From NCBI GenBank assembly GCA_002427845.1, contig DIYZ01000140.1, positions 1 to 5,216 on the forward strand: DNA of 5,216 nucleotides, in the 5' to 3' direction. The first letter of the stretch is position 1; each line of letters begins with the position of its first letter. Shown in pieces: positions 1 to 5,216 of this stretch. A program made the translations under genes and the position numbers. The DNA is from Chloracidobacterium sp. UBA6041 (GTDB taxonomy: Bacteria; Acidobacteriota; Blastocatellia; Pyrinomonadales; Pyrinomonadaceae). The notes under the pieces are model-generated. The model ran no database searches and was not told where the DNA came from. It was given only the letters and a program-made list of their open reading frames with translations.

Positions 1-1152
1 ACCTTTATTGGCACGGCTCACCTGGCGAATGCGTTTGTCGAGGCGCTTACGTACCTTGTCCTGATCGAGATAGACGTATTCGGTGATGACGTTATGGCGA
101 AAGTTCAGCTCAGGGTTGGTGGTAAGGACGCGCATGCAGTCGGCAAAGATGTGGGGCTGTGGTGGAACAAACATGGAAACGACGGCTGCCGGGTAATTGC
201 CGTGCATGACAAAGTGGCCATCGCCGGCGATTGTCTCTCCTGATAGGTAGTCACGAATGTCGCGGCCCGGAACATCTGGAAGGATGGGGGCAGTGTTTGA
301 GTTTTGACGGTGGCCCAGGTAGACGGCTTCCCACAGTTCTTGTCGCGTGAACGGCTGGAGGCGCAGCGGGCTTTGGTGCTCAATCAGGCGGAAGGTCTTT
401 TCCGCCTCATCTATTGCCTGCTGTTCGTCAGTAATGGTGCGGCGTGTAATACGGTCATTACTGGTTTCGCGGAGCGTATGGAGCAGCGCGCCTACGAAGC
501 CTAGTAGTCCGCGCATTGCGATTTCCCGTTTGAGCGTGGGAAAGAAGCATCCGAGTCCTTTACGGCTTTCGTCGTTGTGGTGTTTTACGGGTACGCGCAC
601 CCAGGCTGACAAGGTGTGCTGCTTAAAGGCACCGCCAATAGCGGCGTCCTCGTAGAAGCAGATGCCCATTGTGTGTAGTAGCCCAGCGAGTGGAGCGATA
701 TCGTTTTCGTCGCGTGAGCGAAGGTGACGCTGGATGGCGCGTCCGGGATCGGGATTCGCGGATAAGCGAAATTGGATGATGGTGTCAGGCGGTTTTCTAG
801 ACGCGAGCAGGCGGGCGAGCTCGTTGATGCGGCGTTCTATCAGATGGGCTTCGCCAAAGATCGTGTTGTTGAGTGCGACGTGATAGGCCTTAGTGAAGCT
901 GCCGTCGGTATGGCGGAGCAGGGCTCCGGAGAGGTCCATGATTGAGGAATCGCGGCGGCGGCCGGCAGGGCGCGGAAGCAGTTGAATGCGGGTTTGGTCC
1001 TGCCTAATCCGGGCCTCGGTTTGGCTTGTGGGCATTTTCGCCAGGTCGCGTTTTGCGCGGCGGGCGAGCGGTACGAGTCTGAGCCCTACGGTGATGCCGA
1101 TGGCTGTCAGAACGACGGCTGCGGCAATGATGGTGATGGTTGTGGCATCCAC
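1..1152 (-). CDS. virB4: VirB4/TraC-like T4SS ATPase, N-terminal part (runs off left edge)
   Basis: The reading frame stays open for 384 codons from a GTG start to the window edge, so only the N-terminal region is present. Residues 5-29 form one hydrophobic segment followed by a basic stretch (ARRAKR), which suggests an N-terminal membrane anchor. A conserved-looking block, DLSGALLRHTDGSFTKAY (about 73-90), resembles the start of the VirB4/TraC/TrbE N-terminal domain. The stretch QELWEAVYLGHRQNSN (about 271-286) resembles the '..L...Y...NP' region of that family. Walker A and B motifs would lie beyond the edge, so ATPase activity is inferred. The GTG start is chosen because an in-frame TAG lies seven codons upstream and GGAGAGAG (1162-1169) sits 9 nt before it. 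In the family this protein powers pilus biogenesis and substrate transfer at the inner membrane. Its place after a VirB2-like and a VirB3-like gene supports the call strongly. Main alternative: another TraC/TrbE-type subfamily. Confidence 0.72.
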   Translation of the reverse strand, partial: MDATTITIIAAAVVLTAIGITVGLRLVPLARRAKRDLAKMPTSQTEARIRQDQTRIQLLPRPAGRRRDSSIMDLSGALLRHTDGSFTKAYHVALNNTIFGEAHLIERRINELARLLASRKPPDTIIQFRLSANPDPGRAIQRHLRSRDENDIAPLAGLLHTMGICFYEDAAIGGAFKQHTLSAWVRVPVKHHNDESRKGLGCFFPTLKREIAMRGLLGFVGALLHTLRETSNDRITRRTITDEQQAIDEAEKTFRLIEHQSPLRLQPFTRQELWEAVYLGHRQNSNTAPILPDVPGRDIRDYLSGETIAGDGHFVMHGNYPAAVVSMFVPPQPHIFADCMRVLTTNPELNFRHNVITEYVYLDQDKVRKRLDKRIRQVSRANKG

Positions 1153-1161
1153 GGCAATTTT

Positions 1162-1169
1162 CTCTCTCC
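1162..1169 (-). promoter_or_regulatory. Ribosome binding site deciding the virB4-like GTG start
   Basis: On the minus strand the purine run GGAGAGAG ends 9 nt before the GTG at 1152. With an in-frame stop just upstream and no in-frame ATG until residue 40, beyond the membrane segment, it fixes GTG as the likely start. Confidence 0.55.
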
Positions 1170-1220
1170 ACTAATCAATCTACTTTTGGTCAATTTATTC
1201 TTGCTCGTCGTTACTCCTCA

Positions 1221-1550
1221 CTACTGATTGGGGAGCAGCCACGGGCGTTCTTTCTGATCGGTCGGGAGAGCGTGCCGGTGGCGTGATGCTTTTGTTAGTG
1301 CCGCGACCTGGTGTTGTAACCAGAAGGGGCGGCGGCCTATGCGTACGAAATTAAAAAAAGCAACTGAACCGACGAGGCCGATGACGCAGGTCCATATCTC
1401 AAGCGGGAAGCGCATCAGCTTCATGTTGAATAAGAAAGGAATGCTGTAGCAGAGCAGAGTAATGAAGATGACGAACTTCCAGTCAGCGTCCGTTACTCCG
1501 AAGCGCACTACGGGCAGATAGATCTGTGAACGTATTGGTCTTGCTCGCAT
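1221..1550 (-). CDS. virB3: VirB3-like T4SS inner-membrane protein
   Basis: This 109-residue protein has a short N-terminal segment with IYLPVVRFGV (10-19) and then two hydrophobic helices (about 25-41 and 49-70). A basic, polar tail follows (RIGRRPFW at 70-77 and onward). Length and the two-helix hairpin with a short cytoplasmic head match the VirB3/TrbD/TraL family. In characterised systems this protein binds VirB4 and anchors it at the inner membrane; some systems fuse the two. The start is an ATG with GGAGAG (1554-1559) just upstream. It lies 67 bp after the VirB2-like gene and 68 bp before the VirB4-like gene on the same strand, the canonical virB2-virB3-virB4 order, and is probably co-transcribed with them. 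The assignment rests on size, topology and gene order more than on invariant residues, because the family is poorly conserved. Confidence 0.66.
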   Translation of the reverse strand: MRARPIRSQIYLPVVRFGVTDADWKFVIFITLLCYSIPFLFNMKLMRFPLEIWTCVIGLVGSVAFFNFVRIGRRPFWLQHQVAALTKASRHRHALPTDQKERPWLLPNQ

Positions 1551-1617
1551 TGGCTCTCCAACTTTCCTCTCACCCTTCTCTTAAAAAAAGTGTCCTCTTT
1601 AAATGTTGTGAGGTTTC

Positions 1618-2082
1618 TCAGTTGCCGAGATCGGTGTCGAGATTCACGGCATTACCTTGCGAGAACGAGTAAGCGAGGCTGGCGATTGAGCCGAAGGCAA
1701 AGCAGAAGACTCCGCCCAGCGCTTGCTTGGTCCAGTTTTTCTCGGTCATGTAGTTGACTGCTGCCCACATGAGGCCGCCGATGCCGAGAAGGAAGAGCAG
1801 GTTTCTTCCCCACTTGATGATTTCCCTGACGCCATTGCCGAGCGTCTGGTCGTTGCCGCCGAAGATAGTTCCGCCTCCGGGTCCCTGGGCCATCGTGCTG
1901 ACGGCCGTCAGCGAAAAGATCGTGACAATGGCAAGCAGCGGCGCGAGTGCATTAAGAATTACGCTTGCCTGAATCAGCCGGCGGCTGGCACGAGCTGCGC
2001 GTGAACTGGACAGAAGGTTTTGATCGATTTCCACCGTGTTCGCTTGTGAGCGAAGCCATTTGCGGAAGGTGTTAGGTCTCAT
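1618..2082 (-). CDS. virB2: VirB2/TrbC-like conjugative pilin precursor
   Basis: This 154-residue protein has a charged N-terminal leader (1-36) and a long hydrophobic segment (about 37-62) ending in VSTMAQG, which fits a signal-peptidase site near residue 65. The predicted mature part is about 89 residues: a Gly-rich stretch (GPGGGTIFGG, 67-76), a hydrophobic helix (about 93-111), a short basic loop (TEKNWTKQ, 113-120) and a second helix (about 121-141). A long leader plus a two-helix mature pilin is the VirB2/TrbC architecture; the mature subunit would polymerise into the conjugative pilus. The ATG has an excellent GAGGAG (2089-2094) 6 nt upstream. It is the first gene of the minus-strand virB2-3-4 run, facing the divergent control region. 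A small two-helix membrane protein is not unique to this family, so gene order carries much of the weight. Confidence 0.7.
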   Translation of the reverse strand: MRPNTFRKWLRSQANTVEIDQNLLSSSRAARASRRLIQASVILNALAPLLAIVTIFSLTAVSTMAQGPGGGTIFGGNDQTLGNGVREIIKWGRNLLFLLGIGGLMWAAVNYMTEKNWTKQALGGVFCFAFGSIASLAYSFSQGNAVNLDTDLGN

Positions 2083-2106
2083 GATTTACTCCTCAAAAAG
2101 AAATTC

Positions 2107-2155
2107 AGGTTTTCAGAATTAGGTTTCCAGGTTCGCGTAGTCGCTTGAGGTTTCC
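2107..2155 (+). repeat. Four short direct repeats AGGTTYYC
   Basis: AGGTTTTC at 2107, AGGTTTCC at 2121, AGGTTCGC at 2129 and AGGTTTCC at 2148 lie on the same strand with unequal spacing (14, 8 and 19 bp). The last copy is part of the palindrome GAGG-TTT-CCTC. They sit between the possible sigma-54-like element and the virB2 start. They could be regulator sites, but an 8-mer family in 50 bp of AT-leaning DNA could also be chance. The third copy is the weakest. Confidence 0.3.
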
Positions 2156-2158
2156 TCT

Positions 2159-2173
2159 GTCGCCTCAGGCGGC
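2159..2173. repeat. Small inverted repeat (hairpin) in the divergent region
   Basis: The sequence gtcgcc-tca-ggcggc can pair over six positions with one G-T wobble and a three-base loop. No T-run follows on either strand, so it is not a terminator. It lies close to where transcription from the sigma-54-like element would begin, and could be an operator half or a 5' leader hairpin of the virB2 transcript. Confidence 0.3.
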
Positions 2174-2190
2174 TGGTCGGTTCGGGCTTA

Positions 2191-2208
2191 CTACAAAGGC
2201 TGTGCCAA
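2191..2208 (-). promoter_or_regulatory. Possible sigma-54 (-24/-12) promoter for the virB2-virB3-virB4 operon
   Basis: On the minus strand the bases read TTGGCACAGCCTTTGTA. Against the consensus TGGCACR-N4-TTGCW this matches everywhere except the C of the -12 GC, which is T here. The GG to G(T) spacing is exactly 10 nt, as required. Transcription would begin near 2180, giving a leader of about 100 nt before virB2. The mismatch falls on a highly conserved base, and no upstream activator site was identified, so this is only a candidate. Confidence 0.32.
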
Positions 2209-2306
2209 AAACTTTTTAAGTGTCAGTAAGAGATCCTGGCTCGTTCTTTCTTAGGCGTGAGGTATCGCGGCATCGGTCTTGCACAAGAGATGAGCTTGAG
2301 CGGAGC

Positions 2307-2312
2307 AGGAGG
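2307..2312 (+). promoter_or_regulatory. Ribosome binding site AGGAGG favouring the ATG at 2325
   Basis: A full AGGAGG lies 12 nt before the ATG at 2325, slightly long spacing. That ATG opens directly into a clean signal peptide, whereas the upstream in-frame GTG at 2220 would put 35 charged residues in front of it. This supports 2325 as the true start. Confidence 0.5.
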
Positions 2313-2324
2313 CTCGATCCCTTT

Positions 2325-3401
2325 ATGCAAATCAAAAGACATTTTCCCCTTAATTTAACTGTACTGGCGCTGGCTGCGGTGTTATGGCAGGCGGAAGCTA
2401 ATGCTCAAACAAGTCAAACTAAAGTAGCGCGGCCACGATCGAGAGGTGTCGGCGATCGCAGTCCAAAGCGGCGGGCAGGTGTTAGCAAACGCCGACACTT
2501 GCGGATAAGGCAGTTTTCGCAAATGAGGGAAAGAGCGCGGATGTATGAACCTTTCATTGCTGCTGCGGCCCGTAAACATGGAGTTGATCCTCGGGTGTTA
2601 TGGACGATCGCGTATTTAGAGACGCGTTTTCGGCCTGAATTAATATCGCCGGCGCGGGCGCGCGGTCTGATGCAGTTCATGCCCGGTACGGCGAGGCGGT
2701 TCAATTTAACGAATCCGCATGATGGGCCTGCGGCTATTGATGCGGCCGCACGATATGTGAAGGAGCTGGTTGATGAATTTGGCGGGCGCCTGGACCTGGT
2801 GCTCGCGAGTTACAACGCGGGTGAGGGCGCGGTTAATTGTTATCGCACCGGGCGAACAATAAGGACGTCGACCGGCAAAGTTATCAATCCGCGCGGTATT
2901 AAGACGAGCGGTGTGCCTCCCTACGCGGAGACGGTCTCGTATGTGAAGCGGGGCCTGTTGGTTTTCTCACGGGTAACGTCTGCGGGTGTTTTTAACCCTG
3001 AGCTAATTGCAGGAACGAGGGCTTTGCAATCACCTCCAATGGCTATCGCGGTGAGTGACCAGCGCATTATTGATAGTGGGTTGCGAGAGCTTGGAGGGTT
3101 GCCGGTTACGATGCTTTTCTCGGGAGTAAAGCAGATTGGTATTGGTCAGGGTGGTGGTCAGACTGGTGGTAACCAGGTGGCTATCACCCGTCGCGCTGGT
3201 GCGAGTGGAGGAGATAGCGCGGCATTTGAAACAGTCTTTTTTGATGTGCATTCCGGCGCGCGTTATCTGGTCAGCAAAGGTGAGATTGTAAAGCCTTTGG
3301 ATGTCGTGGAAGCGAGCGGCGCTACTGAGAATGCGGGGGAGGGAGAGGTGGTTCACCATGTTGTTGCGAAGTCTTTCTATCTTGGTGCGGGCGGGAAATA
3401 G
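2325..3401 (+). CDS. Secreted lytic transglycosylase, SLT / VirB1-like
   Basis: From the ATG at 2325 the protein has 358 residues. Residues 1-27 form a signal peptide: basic MQIKRH, hydrophobic LTVLALAAVLW, cleavage after ANA. A basic linker (33-72) precedes an SLT (goose-lysozyme-like) domain at about 73-215. This carries the catalytic Glu in AYLETRF (E99), then ARGLMQFMPGTA (112-123), SYNAGEGAV (162-170) and PPYAETVSYV (198-207). Such enzymes cleave the glycan backbone between MurNAc and GlcNAc to make 1,6-anhydro ends; VirB1-type members open the wall locally for T4SS assembly. The C-terminal 140 or so residues are not recognised and include a Gly/Gln-rich patch (GIGQGGGQTGGNQ, 272-284). 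The gene starts a plus-strand run diverging from virB2 and ends 6 nt before the helicase-like gene. A general MltE/Slt-type housekeeping enzyme is possible, but the T4SS neighbours favour VirB1. Most characterised VirB1 proteins are shorter. Confidence 0.82.
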   Translation: MQIKRHFPLNLTVLALAAVLWQAEANAQTSQTKVARPRSRGVGDRSPKRRAGVSKRRHLRIRQFSQMRERARMYEPFIAAAARKHGVDPRVLWTIAYLETRFRPELISPARARGLMQFMPGTARRFNLTNPHDGPAAIDAAARYVKELVDEFGGRLDLVLASYNAGEGAVNCYRTGRTIRTSTGKVINPRGIKTSGVPPYAETVSYVKRGLLVFSRVTSAGVFNPELIAGTRALQSPPMAIAVSDQRIIDSGLRELGGLPVTMLFSGVKQIGIGQGGGQTGGNQVAITRRAGASGGDSAAFETVFFDVHSGARYLVSKGEIVKPLDVVEASGATENAGEGEVVHHVVAKSFYLGAGGK

Positions 3402-3407
3402 TAGCTT

Positions 3408-4307
3408 GTGGAAGTACTTAAACTCTTCCCTTTTCAGAAAGAGGCATGTGTCTCCTTGTGGGAAGTGGCACGGCGGGCGCGTGAAAAAAAGGCGGCGGGC
3501 GGCGCGGGCGAGCGCTGCCTCGTCATCGGTCCGACAGGTTCAGGTAAGACAATTACATTTCTCGCGTTCGTTCGAGCAACGTCACTTCGGTGGAAGTGGC
3601 GAGCGCTGGTTATCGTACCTTCGAAGGAGTTAGTAAAGCAGACTAAGGAACGGTCAAAAGAGCATACGCCAGAGATAAGAGTCGGAATGATAGCTGGCGG
3701 AAAATGTGAGATTGCGGGCGTCGATATGGTTATTTCAACGTCCGCATCTTTGCATAAGAAGCGGCTTGCGAAAATAGATCCCAATGAGTTTGACCTGGTG
3801 ATTGTCGACGAGGCGCATCATGCGTCGGCGGAGTCGTATAAGGCGATACTCGATCATTTCTCGCCGGCGACGTTGATGATTGGAATGACTGCGACTTACG
3901 TACGCGGTGACGGCATCAGCGTGGCATCGGCGGAGTATTTTTCCTCCGTAGTCGTTTATCACACGATTGGCCAACTCACTACAGCAGGGTATCTGGTTCC
4001 GGCTCGGGGCTATTACAAACATACAGGTCTGACGCTTGAGAATGTGCCGATCAGGCGGGGCAACTATGACGAAAGAAAGTTAGCCCATGCGGTGAACATT
4101 CCGGAGCGTAACAAGATGGCTGTTGACGCTTGGCGCGAATGGGCGCCGGGGCGTTCGACGGTTGTATTTTGCGTGAACATCGATCATGCGAAAGACATAG
4201 CCGGTGTTTTTCGAGAGCAGGGGATATCTGCGGCGGCAGTCTGGGGTGATATGGATGAGGATGAATATAAGCGAATCATGGAGGATTACGAGGCTCGGCG
4301 TGCCTAA
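3408..4307 (+). CDS. SF2 DEAH-box helicase-like protein, C-terminally truncated
   Basis: This 299-residue product starts at a GTG 6 nt after the transglycosylase stop, so translational coupling is likely; no strong Shine-Dalgarno is visible. SF2 motifs appear in order: a Q-motif-like FPFQKEA (7-13), Walker A GPTGSGKT (41-48), motif Ia VPSKELVKQT (70-79), Walker B VIVDEAHHA (131-139), motif III MTATYVRGDG (160-169) and motif IV around VVFCVNIDHAKDIAGVF (252-268). This resembles the RadD/SSL2-like (COG1061-type) group. Reading ends at ...YEARRA, where relatives continue into motif V (about V-L-T-E-G-x-D) and motif VI (Q-x-x-G-R-x-x-R). Neither is visible in any downstream frame, so the arginine finger and helicase activity are probably lost, although the ATP-binding domain is intact. 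Motif III has TATY where TATP is usual. It may be a decaying passenger gene, or a shortened protein with another role in the element. Confidence 0.72.
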   Translation: MEVLKLFPFQKEACVSLWEVARRAREKKAAGGAGERCLVIGPTGSGKTITFLAFVRATSLRWKWRALVIVPSKELVKQTKERSKEHTPEIRVGMIAGGKCEIAGVDMVISTSASLHKKRLAKIDPNEFDLVIVDEAHHASAESYKAILDHFSPATLMIGMTATYVRGDGISVASAEYFSSVVVYHTIGQLTTAGYLVPARGYYKHTGLTLENVPIRRGNYDERKLAHAVNIPERNKMAVDAWREWAPGRSTVVFCVNIDHAKDIAGVFREQGISAAAVWGDMDEDEYKRIMEDYEARRA

Positions 4308-4518
4308 GGGTTTTTTAAGCTCACTGAAGCGAGGCCAGGTGAGTGATTTAATAACGTCTGCTCGTGCTCTTTTGTTGCCGGTTGAATCTATCAGGCTTGT
4401 CCAATCACAGAAAACTGCTTTGGGTGCCGATCCGGTTAAGGCGGGGATAGCTGCGTCTGATGTTGGTATGCAGAACGATGGAGAGTGGCACAAGTGGCAG
4501 TTTCAACTGAATCTCTAA
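4300..4518 (+). CDS. Small doubtful ORF overlapping the helicase end, unknown function
   Basis: A 72-residue frame begins at a GTG that overlaps the helicase stop (TAA at 4305-4307), with GAGG (4290-4293) 6 nt upstream. The predicted product starts VPKGFLSSLKRGQVSDLI and ends WHKWQFQLNL. I see no signal peptide, membrane segment or known motif. The tight overlap and plausible ribosome site are what a translationally coupled gene would show. The length is also compatible with a chance open frame or the remains of a longer gene. A +1 shift at the helicase TAA would join it to the helicase, but it contains no motif V or VI, so it does not restore the missing domain. Confidence 0.28.
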   Translation: MPKGFLSSLKRGQVSDLITSARALLLPVESIRLVQSQKTALGADPVKAGIAASDVGMQNDGEWHKWQFQLNL

Positions 4519-4682
4519 GACAACTTAAAACAAATACAAAGTCGGTGGTAGCTGTCGGAGAGGCGAGACAGCGAGTGTGCGCGTTTGCTGACAGCATGAA
4601 GGCGGAAGTGTCTGCGACGGCGGCTTTTTTTTCGTCTGAGGTCTTTGTGATGCGATTGTCGTGCGGGTTTCTGAGTCCTTGA
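4494..4682 (+). CDS. Small doubtful ORF, possibly the front of a frameshifted gene
   Basis: A 62-residue frame starts at GTG 4494 with GGAGAG (4480-4485) 8 nt upstream; a second in-frame GTG lies at 4485. It overlaps the previous small ORF. Residues about 6-45 (ESLRQLKTNTKSVVAVGEAR, then QRVCAFADSMKAEVSATAAF) look like a soluble, helix-forming protein. After an eight-T run near 4625 the character changes and the frame stops. Another plus frame is open from about 4642 to 4767 and has a hydrophobic stretch (SVSLVFVARLLLM), so a single-base indel may have broken one longer gene. No family is recognised, and a chance open frame is not excluded. Confidence 0.25.
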   Translation: MAVSTESLRQLKTNTKSVVAVGEARQRVCAFADSMKAEVSATAAFFSSEVFVMRLSCGFLSP

Positions 4683-4804
4683 GAGTTTCAGTCTCTTTGG
4701 TTTTTGTGGCACGGCTTTTGTTGATGCAGTGGCGGGCCAAGACCGCTTGGCTTTCCTGCCATTGAAGATCTTGTGGAAATAGCCGCGGAAGAGAGAAGCC
4801 AATT
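4683..4804 (+). other. Gap before the virB8-like gene, no firm gene
   Basis: No convincing gene is complete here. One plus frame (to a TGA at 4765-4767) could encode a short hydrophobic tail, possibly the displaced end of the preceding small ORF. The last 15 or so bases carry the purine-rich GGAAGAGAGAAG that serves as the ribosome site for the next gene. No clear terminator or promoter was found. Together with the two small ORFs, the roughly 500 bp from 4308 look like a degraded or poorly conserved segment. Confidence 0.35.
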
Positions 4805-5216
4805 ATGAGTAGAAATAACGATGGGCGAGCAGCAGTCGTCACTGGGGATGAGATCCCAGGAGAGTTAAGCGAGCTATTGGCCGACTTGGAGTCGGACCGA
4901 GGCGTTCAACTGAGTCTTGATGTGCCGGAGATCCGGCAGCCCCGGTATGCACAGCAATCAGAAACTCAGTCGGAGGCGAGAGAACGTGGGTCGGGTCCGG
5001 TGATTCCGGAAGTAAGAGCGCGTGGGGGAAAAGAATTGTCTTCAGGCCCTGCGGTTGTTTATCGAGATTCGTCTGATGTGCAAACGATACTGAATTTAAC
5101 GTGGTCGATGATGATCATGGCGCTGCTTCTGGTGGTGAGTGGTGTCGGCAATATTTATCAGTACCTCCGCCGGCCGGACAGGATCGTTGTGGACGGCGGG
5201 ACCGGTCGGGTGCTTT
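4805..5216 (+). CDS. VirB8/TrbF-like T4SS inner-membrane protein, N-terminal part (runs off right edge)
   Basis: The frame is open from an ATG to the window edge (137 complete codons). GAGAG (4791-4795) lies 9 nt upstream. Residues 1-97 are polar, acidic then mixed, with no signal peptide. A single hydrophobic helix follows (about 98-117, TWSMMIMALLLVVSGVGNIY), then YLRRPDRIVVDGGTGRVL (120-137). A cytoplasmic N-terminus, one membrane helix and an RxD..VVxxD..GRVL-type start to the periplasmic domain match VirB8/TrbF/TraE-like proteins, which help scaffold the inner-membrane T4SS complex. The decisive NTF2-like periplasmic domain lies outside the window. The N-terminal tail is longer than in many VirB8 proteins. 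Position downstream of a VirB1-like gene and near virB2-3-4 supports a T4SS role; the exact subfamily is uncertain. Confidence 0.55.
   Translation, partial: MSRNNDGRAAVVTGDEIPGELSELLADLESDRGVQLSLDVPEIRQPRYAQQSETQSEARERGSGPVIPEVRARGGKELSSGPAVVYRDSSDVQTILNLTWSMMIMALLLVVSGVGNIYQYLRRPDRIVVDGGTGRVL

Larger units (their letters stand above)
2083..2324. promoter_or_regulatory. Divergent control region between pilin operon and transglycosylase operon
   Basis: This 242 bp non-coding stretch separates two head-to-head gene groups and must hold promoters for at least the minus-strand operon. Visible elements are a sigma-54-like element (2191-2208, minus), four AGGTTYYC repeats (2107-2155), a small palindrome GAGG-TTT-CCTC (2147-2157) and a hairpin (2159-2173). 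I found no convincing sigma-70 -35/-10 pair in either direction. An in-frame GTG at 2220 could extend the plus-strand gene by 35 codons, but that extension looks non-coding. Confidence 0.6.

Noticed and set aside
304..655. Plus-strand open frames inside the VirB4-like gene
   Set aside because: They are antisense to a longer frame with family-like blocks, and their products are low in recognisable motifs.
2220..2324. 35-codon upstream extension of the transglycosylase from GTG 2220
   Set aside because: It would bury the signal peptide behind charged residues, whereas the ATG at 2325 has AGGAGG upstream and opens into a clean signal peptide.
4291..4316. Possible rho-independent terminator after the helicase (AGGC...GCCT then six T)
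   Set aside because: The stem is only four pairs and is separated from the T run by five bases; too weak.
4311..4317. T TTT TTA slippery heptamer in phase with the small ORF starting at 4300 (-1 frameshift signal)
   Set aside because: A -1 shift there leads only to a short LTEARPGE tail and a stop; no downstream pseudoknot or long fused product is visible.
4597..4633. GC-rich stretch followed by eight T, looking like a terminator
   Set aside because: The GC-rich part contains direct GGCGG copies rather than an inverted repeat, so no stem forms.
4515..4842. Minus-strand open frames of about 95-105 residues over the small-ORF region
   Set aside because: Products are Arg/Lys/Ser-rich with no domain-like pattern; they look like antisense of poorly coding DNA and overlap the virB8-like start region.
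1..5216. CRISPR array, tRNA/rRNA genes, insertion sequence ends
   Set aside because: No regularly spaced repeats, tRNA-like sequence, transposase motifs or terminal inverted repeats were seen.

Overview
The window looks like part of a type IV secretion / conjugation (T4SS) gene cluster, probably from an integrated or plasmid-borne conjugative element of a soil-type Gram-negative bacterium. Base composition is moderately GC-rich with relaxed codon choice and several GTG starts. Acidobacteriota is my best guess for the host, but the sequence does not prove it. All family names come from motif, topology and gene-order recognition; no database search was possible.

Layout: on the minus strand, reading from about 2082 to 1, three genes follow the classic order of the T4SS core. 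These are a VirB2/TrbC-like pilin precursor (signal segment plus two membrane helices), a small two-helix VirB3-like membrane protein, and the N-terminal 384 residues of a VirB4/TraC-like ATPase that runs off the left edge. On the plus strand, diverging from a 242 bp control region, come four items: a secreted VirB1-like lytic transglycosylase; an SF2 helicase-like protein ending before motifs V and VI; a roughly 500 bp stretch with only small doubtful ORFs; and a VirB8/TrbF-like inner-membrane protein cut by the right edge.

Working together: the transglycosylase would open the peptidoglycan; VirB2 would form the pilus; VirB3 and VirB4 would sit at the inner membrane to energise pilus assembly and transfer; VirB8 would scaffold the inner-membrane complex. 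The helicase fragment is not a standard T4SS component and is the odd one out. The divergent control region carries a near-consensus sigma-54 type -24/-12 element pointing toward virB2 and a set of short AGGTTYYC repeats. The main points of interest are the truncated helicase, the small-ORF/decay region after it, and this control region.
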